Shown in pieces: positions 7,620 through 15,361 of a DNA stretch of 34,597 bases. Source of the stretch: an uncultured Clostridia bacterium (GTDB lineage: Bacteria; Bacillota; Clostridia; Christensenellales; Aristaeellaceae). The notes beneath the pieces are model-generated. The model did no database searches and had not been told where the DNA came from. It saw only the letters and a list, made by a program, of their open reading frames with translations. Location of the stretch: the NCBI GenBank assembly GCA_934630705.1, contig CAKTWP010000021.1:1-34597 (forward strand), in the 5' to 3' direction. Made by a program: the position numbers and the translations under genes. Position 1 is the stretch's first letter; each line of letters begins with the position of its first letter.

Positions 7620-8279
7620 TTAGAGCTGATCCAGCAGCGTCACGTCCTTGAGCCCGGGCAGCGCTCGCAGCGCTGCCAGCAGGGCAGGCTCGGGCCGGGC
7701 GTCCAGCTCAATGGCCATGCAGGCCTTGCCGCCCACCTCGTGGCGAAACACCCGCATGGTGGCGATATTGATGCCCGCCTCCGAAAGCAGGCGCGTGACC
7801 ATGGCAATGGCGCCGGGCGCGTCGGTATGGCGGATGACAAGGGTGATTTTCTCGCCCGAGAAACCCACTTCCAACCCGTCCAGATACTGCACCCGGATGC
7901 TGCCGCCGCCGATGGACGCTGCCTGCACCCGTACCCGGCGGCCGCTTTCGCCCACGGCCTCCACCACCACGGTATTGGGATGGGCGTCCCGCAGATGCAC
8001 GGCGCGGAACGTAACCTCCAGCCCCTGCTCCTTGGCGATATGCAGGCTGCGGCGGAGACGTTCGTCATCCACGGCCATATCCAGCAATCCGCCCACCACG
8101 GCACGATCCGTGCCATGACCGCGATAGGTTTTCTCAAACGAGCCATGGAAGGAAACCACGGCCTTTACCGGCGGCTCGCCCAACAGCTGCCGGGCCACCC
8201 GCCCGATCCGCGCCGCTCCCGCCGTGTGGGACGAGGAGGGGCCGATCATCACCGGGCCGATAATGTCAAACAGATTCAT
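7620..8279 (-). CDS. sdaAB: L-serine ammonia-lyase, iron-sulfur type, beta subunit
   Basis: A 219-residue partner of SdaAA. The N-terminus MNLFDIIGPVMIGPSSSHTAGAARIG is diagnostic for the beta subunit. The C-terminal part (ITLVIRHTDAPGAIAMVTRLL and following, residues about 147-219) is an ACT domain, typical of the two-subunit Gram-positive enzymes. The ATG at 8277-8279 has GGAGG upstream; an open frame extending further upstream covers the leader hairpins and is not supported. The ribosome site can pair with CCTCC next to it (8285-8297), which could modulate translation. Confidence 0.95.
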   Translation of the reverse strand: MNLFDIIGPVMIGPSSSHTAGAARIGRVARQLLGEPPVKAVVSFHGSFEKTYRGHGTDRAVVGGLLDMAVDDERLRRSLHIAKEQGLEVTFRAVHLRDAHPNTVVVEAVGESGRRVRVQAASIGGGSIRVQYLDGLEVGFSGEKITLVIRHTDAPGAIAMVTRLLSEAGINIATMRVFRHEVGGKACMAIELDARPEPALLAALRALPGLKDVTLLDQL

Positions 8280-8284
8280 GGAAA

Positions 8285-8297
8285 CCTCCTTGGGAGG
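8285..8297 (-). promoter_or_regulatory. Possible RBS-sequestering hairpin in the sdaAB leader
   Basis: On the minus strand CCTCC-CAA-GGAGG places the Shine-Dalgarno site of sdaAB in a 5-bp stem. A second inverted repeat (GGCGCGGGTA / TACCCGCGCC) lies further upstream in the leader at about 8318-8354. No known riboswitch class is recognised. Confidence 0.4.
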
Positions 8298-8366
8298 GGG
8301 ATGCTTTTTTACGTGCGGCGCGGGTACACCTTGCCGTCTCAGCATACCCGCGCCTGCGTTTTCCCC

Positions 8367-8421
8367 AAGAAAAGCCTGTTAAAGGCGAAAGACGGGGGAG
8401 AACGTGTCTTTCAAAACAGGC
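8367..8421 (-). terminator. Terminator of the ABC exporter operon
   Basis: On the minus strand GCCTGTT / AACAGGC (8421-8415 with 8380-8374) encloses a second paired segment, GAAAGAC / GTCTTTC, and is followed by TTTTC. It lies just past the stop codon of the second exporter gene. Confidence 0.7.
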
Positions 8422-8445
8422 AAGCCCGCTTTGCAGTTTTCCGTT

Positions 8446-10215
8446 TCAGGCCTCTCTGCTCGCAGCAAACTGGCTGTAATACAGGGTGTGATAGAACCCG
8501 CCCTTTTGCAGCAGGGTTTCATGATTGCCCTGCTCGATGATATGGCCGTCCTTCATCACCAGGATGGTATCCGCACCGCGGATGGTGGACAGACGATGGG
8601 CCACGATAAAGGACGTGCGGCCCTGCATCATCTGGTCAAAGGCAGCGGCGATTTTCAGCTCGGTGCGGGTATCAATGGCGCTGGTGGCTTCATCCAGAAT
8701 CAGCAGCGGCGGATCCGCCAGCATCACCCGTGCGATGCAGAGCAGCTGCATCTGGCCCTGGCTCAGGCCGCTGCCCGCGCCGATCACGGTATCATACCCA
8801 TTGGGCAGGCGCTTGATGAAGGAATGGGCATGGGCGGCCTTGGCGGCGGCGATGATTTCTTCCTCCGTGGCGTCGGGCCGGCCATAGGCGATATTCTCTC
8901 GCACGGTGCCCTGCCGCAGCCAGCTTTCCTGCAGCACCATGCCAAACAGCGCCCGCATGCCGTTGCGCTTCATATGATAGATGCTTTCGCCATCAATGAG
9001 AATATCCCCTGCATCGATTTCGTAAAACCGCATCAGCAGGTTCACCAGCGTGGTTTTGCCAGCCCCTGTGGGCCCCACGATGGCCACCTGCTGGCCGGCC
9101 TTCACCTGCAGCTGCATATCCTCGATCAGGGGCCGCTCGGGCGTATAGCCAAAGCATACGTGGGAGAAGGTGATGTCTCCCCGCACATGGGCGGGGGAGA
9201 CCGCGTCCGGCGCATCCGGCTGCTCGTTTTCCGTATCCAGGAAGTTCATGATGCGGTTCAGAGCCGCCAGGGCGGTTTGCAGCTGGGTCATCACGGAGCT
9301 GATTTCATTGAAGGGCTTGGTATACTGATTGGCGTAGGTGAGGCAGGCGGAAATGCTGCCGATGCTCATGACGCTCAGGCCCCGGCTCAGGGCGATCAGC
9401 CCGCCGGTTACGCCCACGGCCACATACACCAGGTGATTCACAAACCGGGTGACGGGGTTGACCAGCGCGCCGTAAAGCTGGGCGCGATAGCCGCAGGTTT
9501 TCAGCCGGCCGTTGATTTCGTCAAAGGCGGCTACGGCGTTTTTCTCCTGGGAAAACATCAGCGACAGCTTCTGATTGCCCGACCGTTCGCTGACGAAGGC
9601 GGTCAGCTCGCCCTGGGTTTCGCTCTGCTCCCGGAACAGATGATGGGAGCGGCCGGTAATCTGCTTGGCCACCAGAATGGACAGAGGCGTGAGCACCAGC
9701 ACCACCAGCGCCACCCACACGTTAATGGACAGCAGGAAGATCATCGTGCCCACGATGGTGGCCACGCCGGTCATCAGCTGGCTTACGCCCTGAAGCAGGC
9801 CGTCGCCCACGGCTTCCGCATCCGCCGTCACCCGGGCCACGATGTCGCCGTGAGGCGTGCGGTCAATGGCCTTGAGAGGCACCTGATGGATCTTGGTAAA
9901 CGCCGCATCCCGCAGATCCCGCACCGTGCGATAGCATACCACGTTGGTGCAATAGGACAGCAGCCATTGGAACGCCGCCGCCAGCAGATACACCGCCAGC
10001 AGCAGCCAGATAATCCGCAAAAGGGCCGGGAAATCCACATGGCCTTCCACGATCACGTCGATCCCGCCGCCTACCAGCAGCGGGGAAAACAACCCCAGCC
10101 CCACGCTCACCACAGCGGACACAAAAGCCGCGATCAGGGGCATCCGGCTTTTTTTCAGATAGGGCAGCAGCCGCTTCAGGCCCTGCTTTTTTGGCGTTGC
10201 GTTTTGCTGTTTCAT
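8446..10215 (-). CDS. ABC exporter half-transporter, catalytic NBD of a heterodimer
   Basis: A 589-residue type IV (B-family-like) ABC exporter half: six membrane helices (residues about 25-330) followed by a nucleotide-binding domain. Walker A is GPTGAGKT (381-388) and Walker B LLILDEA has the catalytic Glu509. The switch His is 540 (IVAHRLS). The ABC signature is altered to LSQGQ (484-488) instead of LSGGQ. This is complementary to the partner upstream, which has a canonical signature but a degenerate Walker B and switch. Together they give one active and one inactive ATP site, as in LmrCD, BmrCD and TmrAB exporters. The start codon overlaps the partner's stop (ATGA, 10212-10215), so translation is coupled. 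Substrate unknown; multidrug or lipid-like export is typical. Confidence 0.95.
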   Translation of the reverse strand: MKQQNATPKKQGLKRLLPYLKKSRMPLIAAFVSAVVSVGLGLFSPLLVGGGIDVIVEGHVDFPALLRIIWLLLAVYLLAAAFQWLLSYCTNVVCYRTVRDLRDAAFTKIHQVPLKAIDRTPHGDIVARVTADAEAVGDGLLQGVSQLMTGVATIVGTMIFLLSINVWVALVVLVLTPLSILVAKQITGRSHHLFREQSETQGELTAFVSERSGNQKLSLMFSQEKNAVAAFDEINGRLKTCGYRAQLYGALVNPVTRFVNHLVYVAVGVTGGLIALSRGLSVMSIGSISACLTYANQYTKPFNEISSVMTQLQTALAALNRIMNFLDTENEQPDAPDAVSPAHVRGDITFSHVCFGYTPERPLIEDMQLQVKAGQQVAIVGPTGAGKTTLVNLLMRFYEIDAGDILIDGESIYHMKRNGMRALFGMVLQESWLRQGTVRENIAYGRPDATEEEIIAAAKAAHAHSFIKRLPNGYDTVIGAGSGLSQGQMQLLCIARVMLADPPLLILDEATSAIDTRTELKIAAAFDQMMQGRTSFIVAHRLSTIRGADTILVMKDGHIIEQGNHETLLQKGGFYHTLYYSQFAASREA

Positions 10216-11942
10216 TTGTCGGCCGCCTCCTTTTCCGAAAGCTGAGACAGGCAGATTTCCTTGTAAACCGGGCAGGATTCCATCAGCTCCGCATGGGTGC
10301 CCCGGCCCACCAGACGGCCGTCGTCCATGACCAGGATCTCATCGGCGTAGCGGATGCTGCCCGCCCGCTGGGATACGATAAACACCGTCATCTGATCGGT
10401 GGACTGCGCAATGGCCCGGCGCAGGGCTGCGTCGGTGGCAAAGTCCAGAGCGGAGGATGCATCGTCCAGAATCAAAATGGCGGGTTTACGCACCAGTGCC
10501 CGGGCGATGGTCAGCCGCTGCCGCTGGCCGCCGGAAAGGTTCTTGGCCCCTTCCTCAATCTGATAGTCCAGCTGGCCGGGCAGCTTCTTCACAAATTCAC
10601 TGGCCTGGGCAATATCCAGCGCAGCCCAGATTTCATCGTCCGTGGCGTCCTGCTTGCCCCAGCGCATGTTGTCCCGCACCGAGCCGGAAAGCAGCGCCGC
10701 GCCCTGGGGCACCATGCCCACCATGGCCCGCAGCGCTTCCATGCCGTACTGCTTTACGTTCTGCCCGCAGACCGCCACGGCCCCCTGGCTCACGTCGTAG
10801 AGCCGGGGAATCAGGGAAACCAGCGTGGATTTGCCCGAGCCCGTGCCGCCGATAATACCAATGGTGCGGCCCGACGCAGTGGAAAAATCAATGTCGGTCA
10901 GGGCCGCATCGCCGCCGCCGGGATAGGAAAAGCGCACCTTCTGAAACGCTACCACCGGTGCGTCCGGATCCGGCTGCGCCCCGGGGCCGTCCTTCAGGGC
11001 GGGCTCCTTATTCATGATTTCACCAATGCGTCCGGCGGATGCGCCCGCCTTCGTAAACGTGACCACCAGATTGGCCACGATGGTGGTCTGCAGCAGAATC
11101 TGGGCCAGATAATTGATAAAGGCGATTACCACGCCCTGCGTCAGCAGCCCCTCCTGCACCCTTCCTGCGCCCAGCCACAGCACGGCCAGCACGCCCAGGT
11201 TCATCACAACGGAGGTGGCGGGGTTCAGCAGCGCGCTCCAATGGCCCACGTGGATAGCGGTCTGGGTATAATCCTCGGATGCATCCTGAAACCGTGCCGT
11301 TTCTTCCTTCTGCCGGGAGAAGGCACGCACCACCCGGGCCCCCTCCAGATTTTCCCGGGAGATGCGGGCCAGGCTGTCCAGCTTCTTTTGCAGGGTTTTG
11401 AAAAAGGGCAGGGATTTGGTCATCACGAAATACAGCAGCGCCACGATCAGCGGCGTGGTGATCAGAAACACCACGGACAGCTGAATATCCAGAATCATGG
11501 CCATCACAATGGAGCCGATGGCCAGGAACGGCGCGCGCACCACCAGGCGAATCAGCATGGCCAGGGCCTGCTGGAGCTGGTTTACGTCGCTGGTCATGCG
11601 GGTAATCAGCGCCGGCGCGCCAATCTGGTCAATGTCCTGGCAGGACAGGGAATTGATTTTGGCAAACAGATCGTGCCGCAGCTCGGTGCCGAAATTCTGC
11701 GACGCCCGGGATGCCACCACCTGACACACCAGCGCCGTGCCCACACCCACCAGCGCGATCAGCAGCATTTGAATGCCTTTGGAAAAAATCACCTGCCGGT
11801 TGCCAACGGCCACGCCGTCGTCCAGCAACTGGGCCATCACCAAAGGCAGAATCAGCTCCAGAATGGCTTCGATCAGCTTAAAGCTCTGGCCCAGAAAAAT
11901 ATCCCGGCGATAGCGTTTGAAGTATTTTCGCAAAAAATGCAA
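10212..11942 (-). CDS. ABC exporter half-transporter, degenerate NBD of a heterodimer
   Basis: A 576-residue half-exporter that pairs with the gene directly downstream. Six membrane helices occupy about residues 15-300. The NBD has Walker A GGTGSGKS (365-372) and a perfect LSGGQ signature (469-473). The catalytic Glu is replaced by Asp494 (ILDDASS), and the switch His by Gln525 (IVSQRAG). The start is a TTG at 11940-11942, giving MHFLRKYFKRYRRD; GGAGG is eight bases upstream, no ATG is nearby in frame, and this start restores the family's normal N-terminus and length. A much longer open frame upstream runs back across the divergent promoters and egsA and is spurious. The sigma-A promoter at 11976-12004 drives the pair. 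Confidence 0.93.
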   Translation of the reverse strand: MHFLRKYFKRYRRDIFLGQSFKLIEAILELILPLVMAQLLDDGVAVGNRQVIFSKGIQMLLIALVGVGTALVCQVVASRASQNFGTELRHDLFAKINSLSCQDIDQIGAPALITRMTSDVNQLQQALAMLIRLVVRAPFLAIGSIVMAMILDIQLSVVFLITTPLIVALLYFVMTKSLPFFKTLQKKLDSLARISRENLEGARVVRAFSRQKEETARFQDASEDYTQTAIHVGHWSALLNPATSVVMNLGVLAVLWLGAGRVQEGLLTQGVVIAFINYLAQILLQTTIVANLVVTFTKAGASAGRIGEIMNKEPALKDGPGAQPDPDAPVVAFQKVRFSYPGGGDAALTDIDFSTASGRTIGIIGGTGSGKSTLVSLIPRLYDVSQGAVAVCGQNVKQYGMEALRAMVGMVPQGAALLSGSVRDNMRWGKQDATDDEIWAALDIAQASEFVKKLPGQLDYQIEEGAKNLSGGQRQRLTIARALVRKPAILILDDASSALDFATDAALRRAIAQSTDQMTVFIVSQRAGSIRYADEILVMDDGRLVGRGTHAELMESCPVYKEICLSQLSEKEAADK

Positions 11943-11975
11943 ATCCGTTTCCTCCTTGCAAGCAGAAATCGCCTT

Positions 11976-12004
11976 ATTATAGCAATTTGCCCCGGCCTTG
12001 ACAA
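11976..12004 (-). promoter_or_regulatory. Sigma-A promoter of the ABC exporter operon
   Basis: On the minus strand TTGTCA (12004-11999) and TATAAT (11981-11976) have 17-bp spacing. Its -35 box lies almost exactly on top of the -35 box of the divergent egsA promoter. Confidence 0.75.
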
Positions 12005-12026
12005 GCGCTTTTCGAAAGATTAAAAT
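11998..12026 (+). promoter_or_regulatory. Sigma-A promoter of egsA
   Basis: TTGACA (11998-12003), 17 bp, TAAAAT (12021-12026). The egsA start codon is 56 bp past the -10 box. Confidence 0.8.
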
Positions 12027-12081
12027 AAGAAACGACAGCTTTTGCGCCAAGGGATGTTTTTCTGAAAGGAAGGAAAGCAAG

Positions 12082-13431
12082 ATGGCATATTTTGATGAGA
12101 TGGCCCTGGATGAGCTGCTGCAGCAGGAGGGCCATGCCTGCGCCTGCGGTCGGGAGCATAAAACAGGACTGCAATTTTTGCGGATCGGGTCCGGCGTGAT
12201 TGCGGCCGTGCCTGAAGCGCTGGCGTTTTTAGGCAGAAGGAAGCCTTTTCTCGTGGCGGACGCCAACACCTGGAAGGCTGCGGGCCAGCAGGTGGCGGCC
12301 ATTCTGGAAGCGCATCAGATTCCCTACGGCAAGTATGTGTTCCCCGAAAGCCGGGGCCATATTGAGCCGGATGAAAGCGCCGTGGGCAGCCTGACGATGC
12401 ATTTCGATCCCACCTGCGACATTGCGCTGGCGGTGGGCTCCGGAGTGATGAACGATTGCTGCCGGGTGCTGGCTCATGCAGCGGGGATTGGACACATGGT
12501 GGTGGGCACCGCGCCGTCCATGGACGGCTACGCCTCCAATTCCTCCTCCATGATTGTGGATCGGATCAAAACGTCTCTGTATGCCTGCTGTCCCCAGGCC
12601 ATTATCGCGGATATTGACATTATGAAGGAAGCGCCTATGCGCATGCTCTGGGCAGGGCTGGGGGATGTGCTGGCCAAGTATAATTCCCTGTGCGAATGGC
12701 GGATTTCCCATATTGCCACCGGCGAATACTATTGCGAAAACGTGGCCCGGCTGGTGCGCGCGTCGGTGCGGAAGGTGACAGCCAATGCCCCCGGGCTGGT
12801 GAAGCGGGACCCTGCGGCGGTGCAGGCCGTGGTGGAGGGGCTGATTCTTTCCGGCGTGGCCATGGATTTTGCCAAGATCAGCCGTCCCGCTTCGGGCATG
12901 GAGCATTATTTCTCCCATATGTGGGAAATGGAAGCCCTGCGCAATGGCGGCCATGCGGATCTGCATGGCATCTGCGTGGGCGTGGGCCTGTGCCTGACGC
13001 TGCCTTTGTATGATAAGCTGCGGCAGCGGGGGGCCAGCCGGGAAGTGGCCGACGCGGCGTTTGCCGCCTTTGACCCGCAGCAGTGGGAGCAGGAAATGCG
13101 GGACATCTTCGGCCCCACGGCGGATGATGTGATCGCGCTGGAAAAGAAAATCGGTAAGAACACCAAAGAAGTGCATGAAAAGCGGCTGAATCATCTGCTG
13201 GAAAACTGGGATGCGGTGGTCCGGGCCATGGATGAGGAACTGCCGGATACCCGGCAGCTGCTGCAAATGATGCGCGATACCGGTATGCCCACCACCCCGG
13301 CCGAGCTGGGGCTTGATCAGGGCGCGGTTCACCGGGCCTATCTGGGCACTCGGGAAATTCGGGATAAGTATCTGCTGTCCTCCATGCTGTGGGATCTGGG
13401 ACTGCTTCATGATCCGGAGTTTCTGATGTGA
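12082..13431 (+). CDS. egsA: sn-glycerol-1-phosphate dehydrogenase (AraM/EgsA family)
   Basis: Reduces dihydroxyacetone phosphate to sn-glycerol-1-phosphate with NAD(P)H. In Bacillus the AraM enzyme feeds heptaprenylglyceryl phosphate ether lipids. The 449-residue protein has the iron-alcohol-dehydrogenase-like fold: nucleotide-binding stretches VGSGVMNDCCR and GTAPSMDGYASNSSS, and metal-ligand regions around MEHYFSHMWE and GGHADLHGICVGVG. The N-terminal region carries a small Cys-containing stretch (ACACG). The C-terminal 100 residues are an extra helical region usual for AraM-type members. GGAAGGAAAG precedes the ATG. It is a single gene with its own promoter and terminator; no prenyltransferase (PcrB) gene is adjacent. 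Confidence 0.9.
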   Translation: MAYFDEMALDELLQQEGHACACGREHKTGLQFLRIGSGVIAAVPEALAFLGRRKPFLVADANTWKAAGQQVAAILEAHQIPYGKYVFPESRGHIEPDESAVGSLTMHFDPTCDIALAVGSGVMNDCCRVLAHAAGIGHMVVGTAPSMDGYASNSSSMIVDRIKTSLYACCPQAIIADIDIMKEAPMRMLWAGLGDVLAKYNSLCEWRISHIATGEYYCENVARLVRASVRKVTANAPGLVKRDPAAVQAVVEGLILSGVAMDFAKISRPASGMEHYFSHMWEMEALRNGGHADLHGICVGVGLCLTLPLYDKLRQRGASREVADAAFAAFDPQQWEQEMRDIFGPTADDVIALEKKIGKNTKEVHEKRLNHLLENWDAVVRAMDEELPDTRQLLQMMRDTGMPTTPAELGLDQGAVHRAYLGTREIRDKYLLSSMLWDLGLLHDPEFLM

Positions 13432-13468
13432 AGGAGAAATCAGGACAGTAAAAAATGAACAGGAATTG

Positions 13469-13500
13469 CGGGGGAGCCGTTTGAGGTTCCTCCGTTTTTT
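13469..13500 (+). terminator. Terminator after egsA
   Basis: A 10-bp stem with two G-T pairs (CGGGGGAGCC / GGTTCCTCCG, 6-nt loop) is followed by six Ts. Confidence 0.85.
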
Positions 13501-13502
13501 AG

Positions 13503-13575
13503 AAAAGCCGACATCGGCTTTTACATGCGCCCCGGCACGGGAAAGGAGATGTTGTCTCCCCCTGCCGGGGCGCAT
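13503..13575. other. Two further stem-loops between egsA and spoIIGA
   Basis: Directly after the egsA terminator comes AAAAGCCGA / TCGGCTTTT (13503-13522), a symmetrical terminator-like hairpin. Next is a long hairpin with a perfect 13-bp stem (13525-13537 with 13563-13575) enclosing a second stem (GGAGA / TCTCC at 13545-13549 and 13555-13559). The rest of the 320-bp gap (13576-13698) shows no gene. No known RNA family is recognised. Confidence 0.6.
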
Positions 13576-13698
13576 TGTCGATTCGTTCGATCGAAGGCGA
13601 AAACTGCTTTTATGGCCCCGATGCGTTCTCCCGCAGCGTCCTTCACACACCCCTTCCCGCATTTTTTCCGGCATCCTTCGTTCTTTTCTGCATCCCGG

Positions 13699-13731
13699 TT
13701 CGACGGCGGCGCCGGCCTAAGCCCCTATAAT
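13699..13731 (+). promoter_or_regulatory. Probable Spo0A-activated promoter of spoIIGA-sigE
   Basis: TATAAT lies at 13726-13731, 20 bp before the spoIIGA ATG. The -35 position at normal spacing has no TTGACA-like box. Overlapping its upstream edge is TTCGACG (13699-13705), one mismatch from the Spo0A box TTCGACA. The spoIIG promoter of Bacillus subtilis is likewise activated by Spo0A bound at a poor -35 region. The similarity is suggestive; a single 7-mer is weak evidence alone. Confidence 0.5.
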
Positions 13732-13751
13732 GAAAGCAAAGGAGCAAGGGG

Positions 13752-14534
13752 ATGAACGTAAACGGAGAAGCATTTCTGCTGCTCAACGGCGGCATGAATT
13801 TCCTTGCGCTGCTGCTGTGCGCCCGGGCGCTGCATCTGCATCTGCCGCTGGGCCGGGGAATGCTCGCGGCGGCGCTGGGCAGCGGATATGCCGTGGCAGG
13901 CTGGGCCCTTTGCGGCCCCTGGGCACGGGGAATCCCGGCGCTGGCACTGTCCGGATGCGCGATGACGGCCATTGCCTTTGGCCAAAGGGCGCTTTGGGCG
14001 CTGCCGGGCCTGGGAGCGGCGGGCCTGTTTTTAGGGGGATTATGCGATTTTCTGCTGCGGATGGGCTGCGGCCCTGCGGCGGCAATCACGCTGTGCGCTC
14101 TGGCCGCGCTGCTGCTTTCGCTGGCGCTGCCGGGCGGGGTGCGGGGCGGCGGCCGGTTTACGCTGGAGATCGTCTGGCAGGGGAAAACGGCGCGTATTCC
14201 CGCGTTTCGGGACAGCGGCAATCATCTGCGGGATCCCATCCGCGCTCTGCCGGTAATCGTAACGCCATCGGCGCTGCTGGCCGGGCTGCTGCCGCCCCAT
14301 ACGAATCCCCGGGATCTGGCTACGCTGCCGGATGGATGGTATCTGGTGCGGGCGAAAACGGTCAGCGGCGAGGCGGCGCTGATGTGCTTTGCACCCGATA
14401 AAACGGCGCTGCGCCGGGGCGGACGGCGGTATCCCATCCGGGCCGCAGTGGCGATTTCGCCTTTGGCAGCGTCCCGGGCGCTGCTGCCCGAAGCAATCTT
14501 TTTGCAGGAGGAGAGGATTCATGCAAGCCTTTGA
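13752..14534 (+). CDS. spoIIGA: Sigma-E processing peptidase SpoIIGA
   Basis: SpoIIGA is the membrane aspartic protease in the sporulation septum that removes the pro-sequence of sigma-E in the mother cell when signalled by SpoIIR. The 260-residue protein has an N-terminal half of about five hydrophobic helices (residues about 5-130) and a soluble C-terminal protease half. The active-site segment AFRDSGNHLRDP contains the catalytic Asp154 (DSGN) and the conserved DP at 161-162. The domain ends in the usual manner before sigE, and its last 14 nt overlap the sigE start. AAAGGAG precedes the ATG. The protein is Ala/Leu-rich and divergent, but gene order and motif make the call firm. Confidence 0.92.
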   Translation: MNVNGEAFLLLNGGMNFLALLLCARALHLHLPLGRGMLAAALGSGYAVAGWALCGPWARGIPALALSGCAMTAIAFGQRALWALPGLGAAGLFLGGLCDFLLRMGCGPAAAITLCALAALLLSLALPGGVRGGGRFTLEIVWQGKTARIPAFRDSGNHLRDPIRALPVIVTPSALLAGLLPPHTNPRDLATLPDGWYLVRAKTVSGEAALMCFAPDKTALRRGGRRYPIRAAVAISPLAASRALLPEAIFLQEERIHASL

Positions 14535-15231
14535 TATGCGCAAATGGATGCTGCTGTTTTTCACCCGTCTGCGAACTGGCACGGTGCATTACATCGGCGG
14601 GGCCGATCCCCTGCCCCAGCCCCTGAGCTATGAGGAGGAGCAGGCACTGGTTTCCCGGCTGCATCAGGATGACGGCACCGTCCGCTCCATTCTGATTGAA
14701 CGGAATCTGCGGCTGGTGGTGTTTATCGCCCGGAAATTTGAAAACACCGATGTGGGCATGGAGGATTTGATTTCCATTGGCACCATCGGGCTGATTAAGG
14801 CCGTGAACACCTTTGATCCCGGCAAGAAAATCAAGCTGGCCACCTATGCCTCCCGGTGCATCGAAAACGAGGTGCTCATGCATCTGCGCCACACCAGTAA
14901 GCTGCGCCATGAGGTATCCCTGGATGAGCCGCTGCGCACGGATTGGGACGGGAACGAGCTGCTTTTATCCGATGTGCTGGGCACGGAAAGCGATCTGGTA
15001 TCCCGGGGGCTGGAGGAGGACACGGAAAAGCAGCTGCTGCTCGGTGCGCTGGCCCAGCTGTCTCCCCGGGAGCAGCGGATCATGCGCCTGCGCTTTGGTC
15101 TGGGCGGCGGCCGGGAAATGACGCAAAAGGAGGTGGCGGATGTGCTGGGTATTTCCCAATCCTATATTTCGCGGCTGGAAAAACGGATTCTTTCCCGGCT
15201 GCATACGGAGATGATGCGGATTTCGTCGTAA
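14521..15231 (+). CDS. sigE: RNA polymerase sporulation sigma factor SigE
   Basis: Early mother-cell sigma factor. The 236-residue precursor has an N-terminal pro-sequence (MQAFDMRKWMLLFFTRL) before the conserved VHYIGG processing region (about residues 22-27). Sigma-70 region 2 follows (ILIERNLRLVVFIARKFEN, then EDLISIGTIGLIKAVNTFDP and KLATYASRCIENEVLM). Region 4 ends the protein, with the helix-turn-helix EVADVLGISQSYISRLEKRI. The start overlaps the spoIIGA end by 14 nt, with an AGGAGG site about ten bases upstream. The sigG gene that usually follows sigE is absent; a strong terminator comes next. Confidence 0.96.
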   Translation: MQAFDMRKWMLLFFTRLRTGTVHYIGGADPLPQPLSYEEEQALVSRLHQDDGTVRSILIERNLRLVVFIARKFENTDVGMEDLISIGTIGLIKAVNTFDPGKKIKLATYASRCIENEVLMHLRHTSKLRHEVSLDEPLRTDWDGNELLLSDVLGTESDLVSRGLEEDTEKQLLLGALAQLSPREQRIMRLRFGLGGGREMTQKEVADVLGISQSYISRLEKRILSRLHTEMMRISS

Positions 15232-15300
15232 GAAAGATTTTTCTCTCCGAACGCATGAAGGCTTAGAAAAAACATATCCAAATCGGTTTTCGGGAGGGGT

Positions 15301-15350
15301 ATGGGGAACCCGCTTTTGACTTCAAAAGCGGGTTCCCCATAAGCTTTTTC
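15301..15350. terminator. Terminator between convergent sigE and gerAC
   Basis: A perfect 19-bp stem (15301-15319 with 15322-15340, loop CT) begins ATGGGGAACCCGCTTTTGA and is followed by AAGCTTTTTC on the plus strand. It closes sigE and, being symmetrical, may also serve gerAC. A very similar stem lies at 29988-30026. Confidence 0.8.
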
Positions 15351-15361
15351 ATTCCTTTCGT

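Noticed and set aside
10191..12023. A 610-codon plus-strand frame across the first ABC exporter gene
   Set aside because: Shadow frame; the minus strand encodes a complete exporter with all NBD motifs.
10212..12302. A 696-residue version of the first ABC exporter half
   Set aside because: The extra 120 residues run back through the divergent promoters into egsA; the TTG at 11940-11942 with GGAGG upstream gives the normal length.
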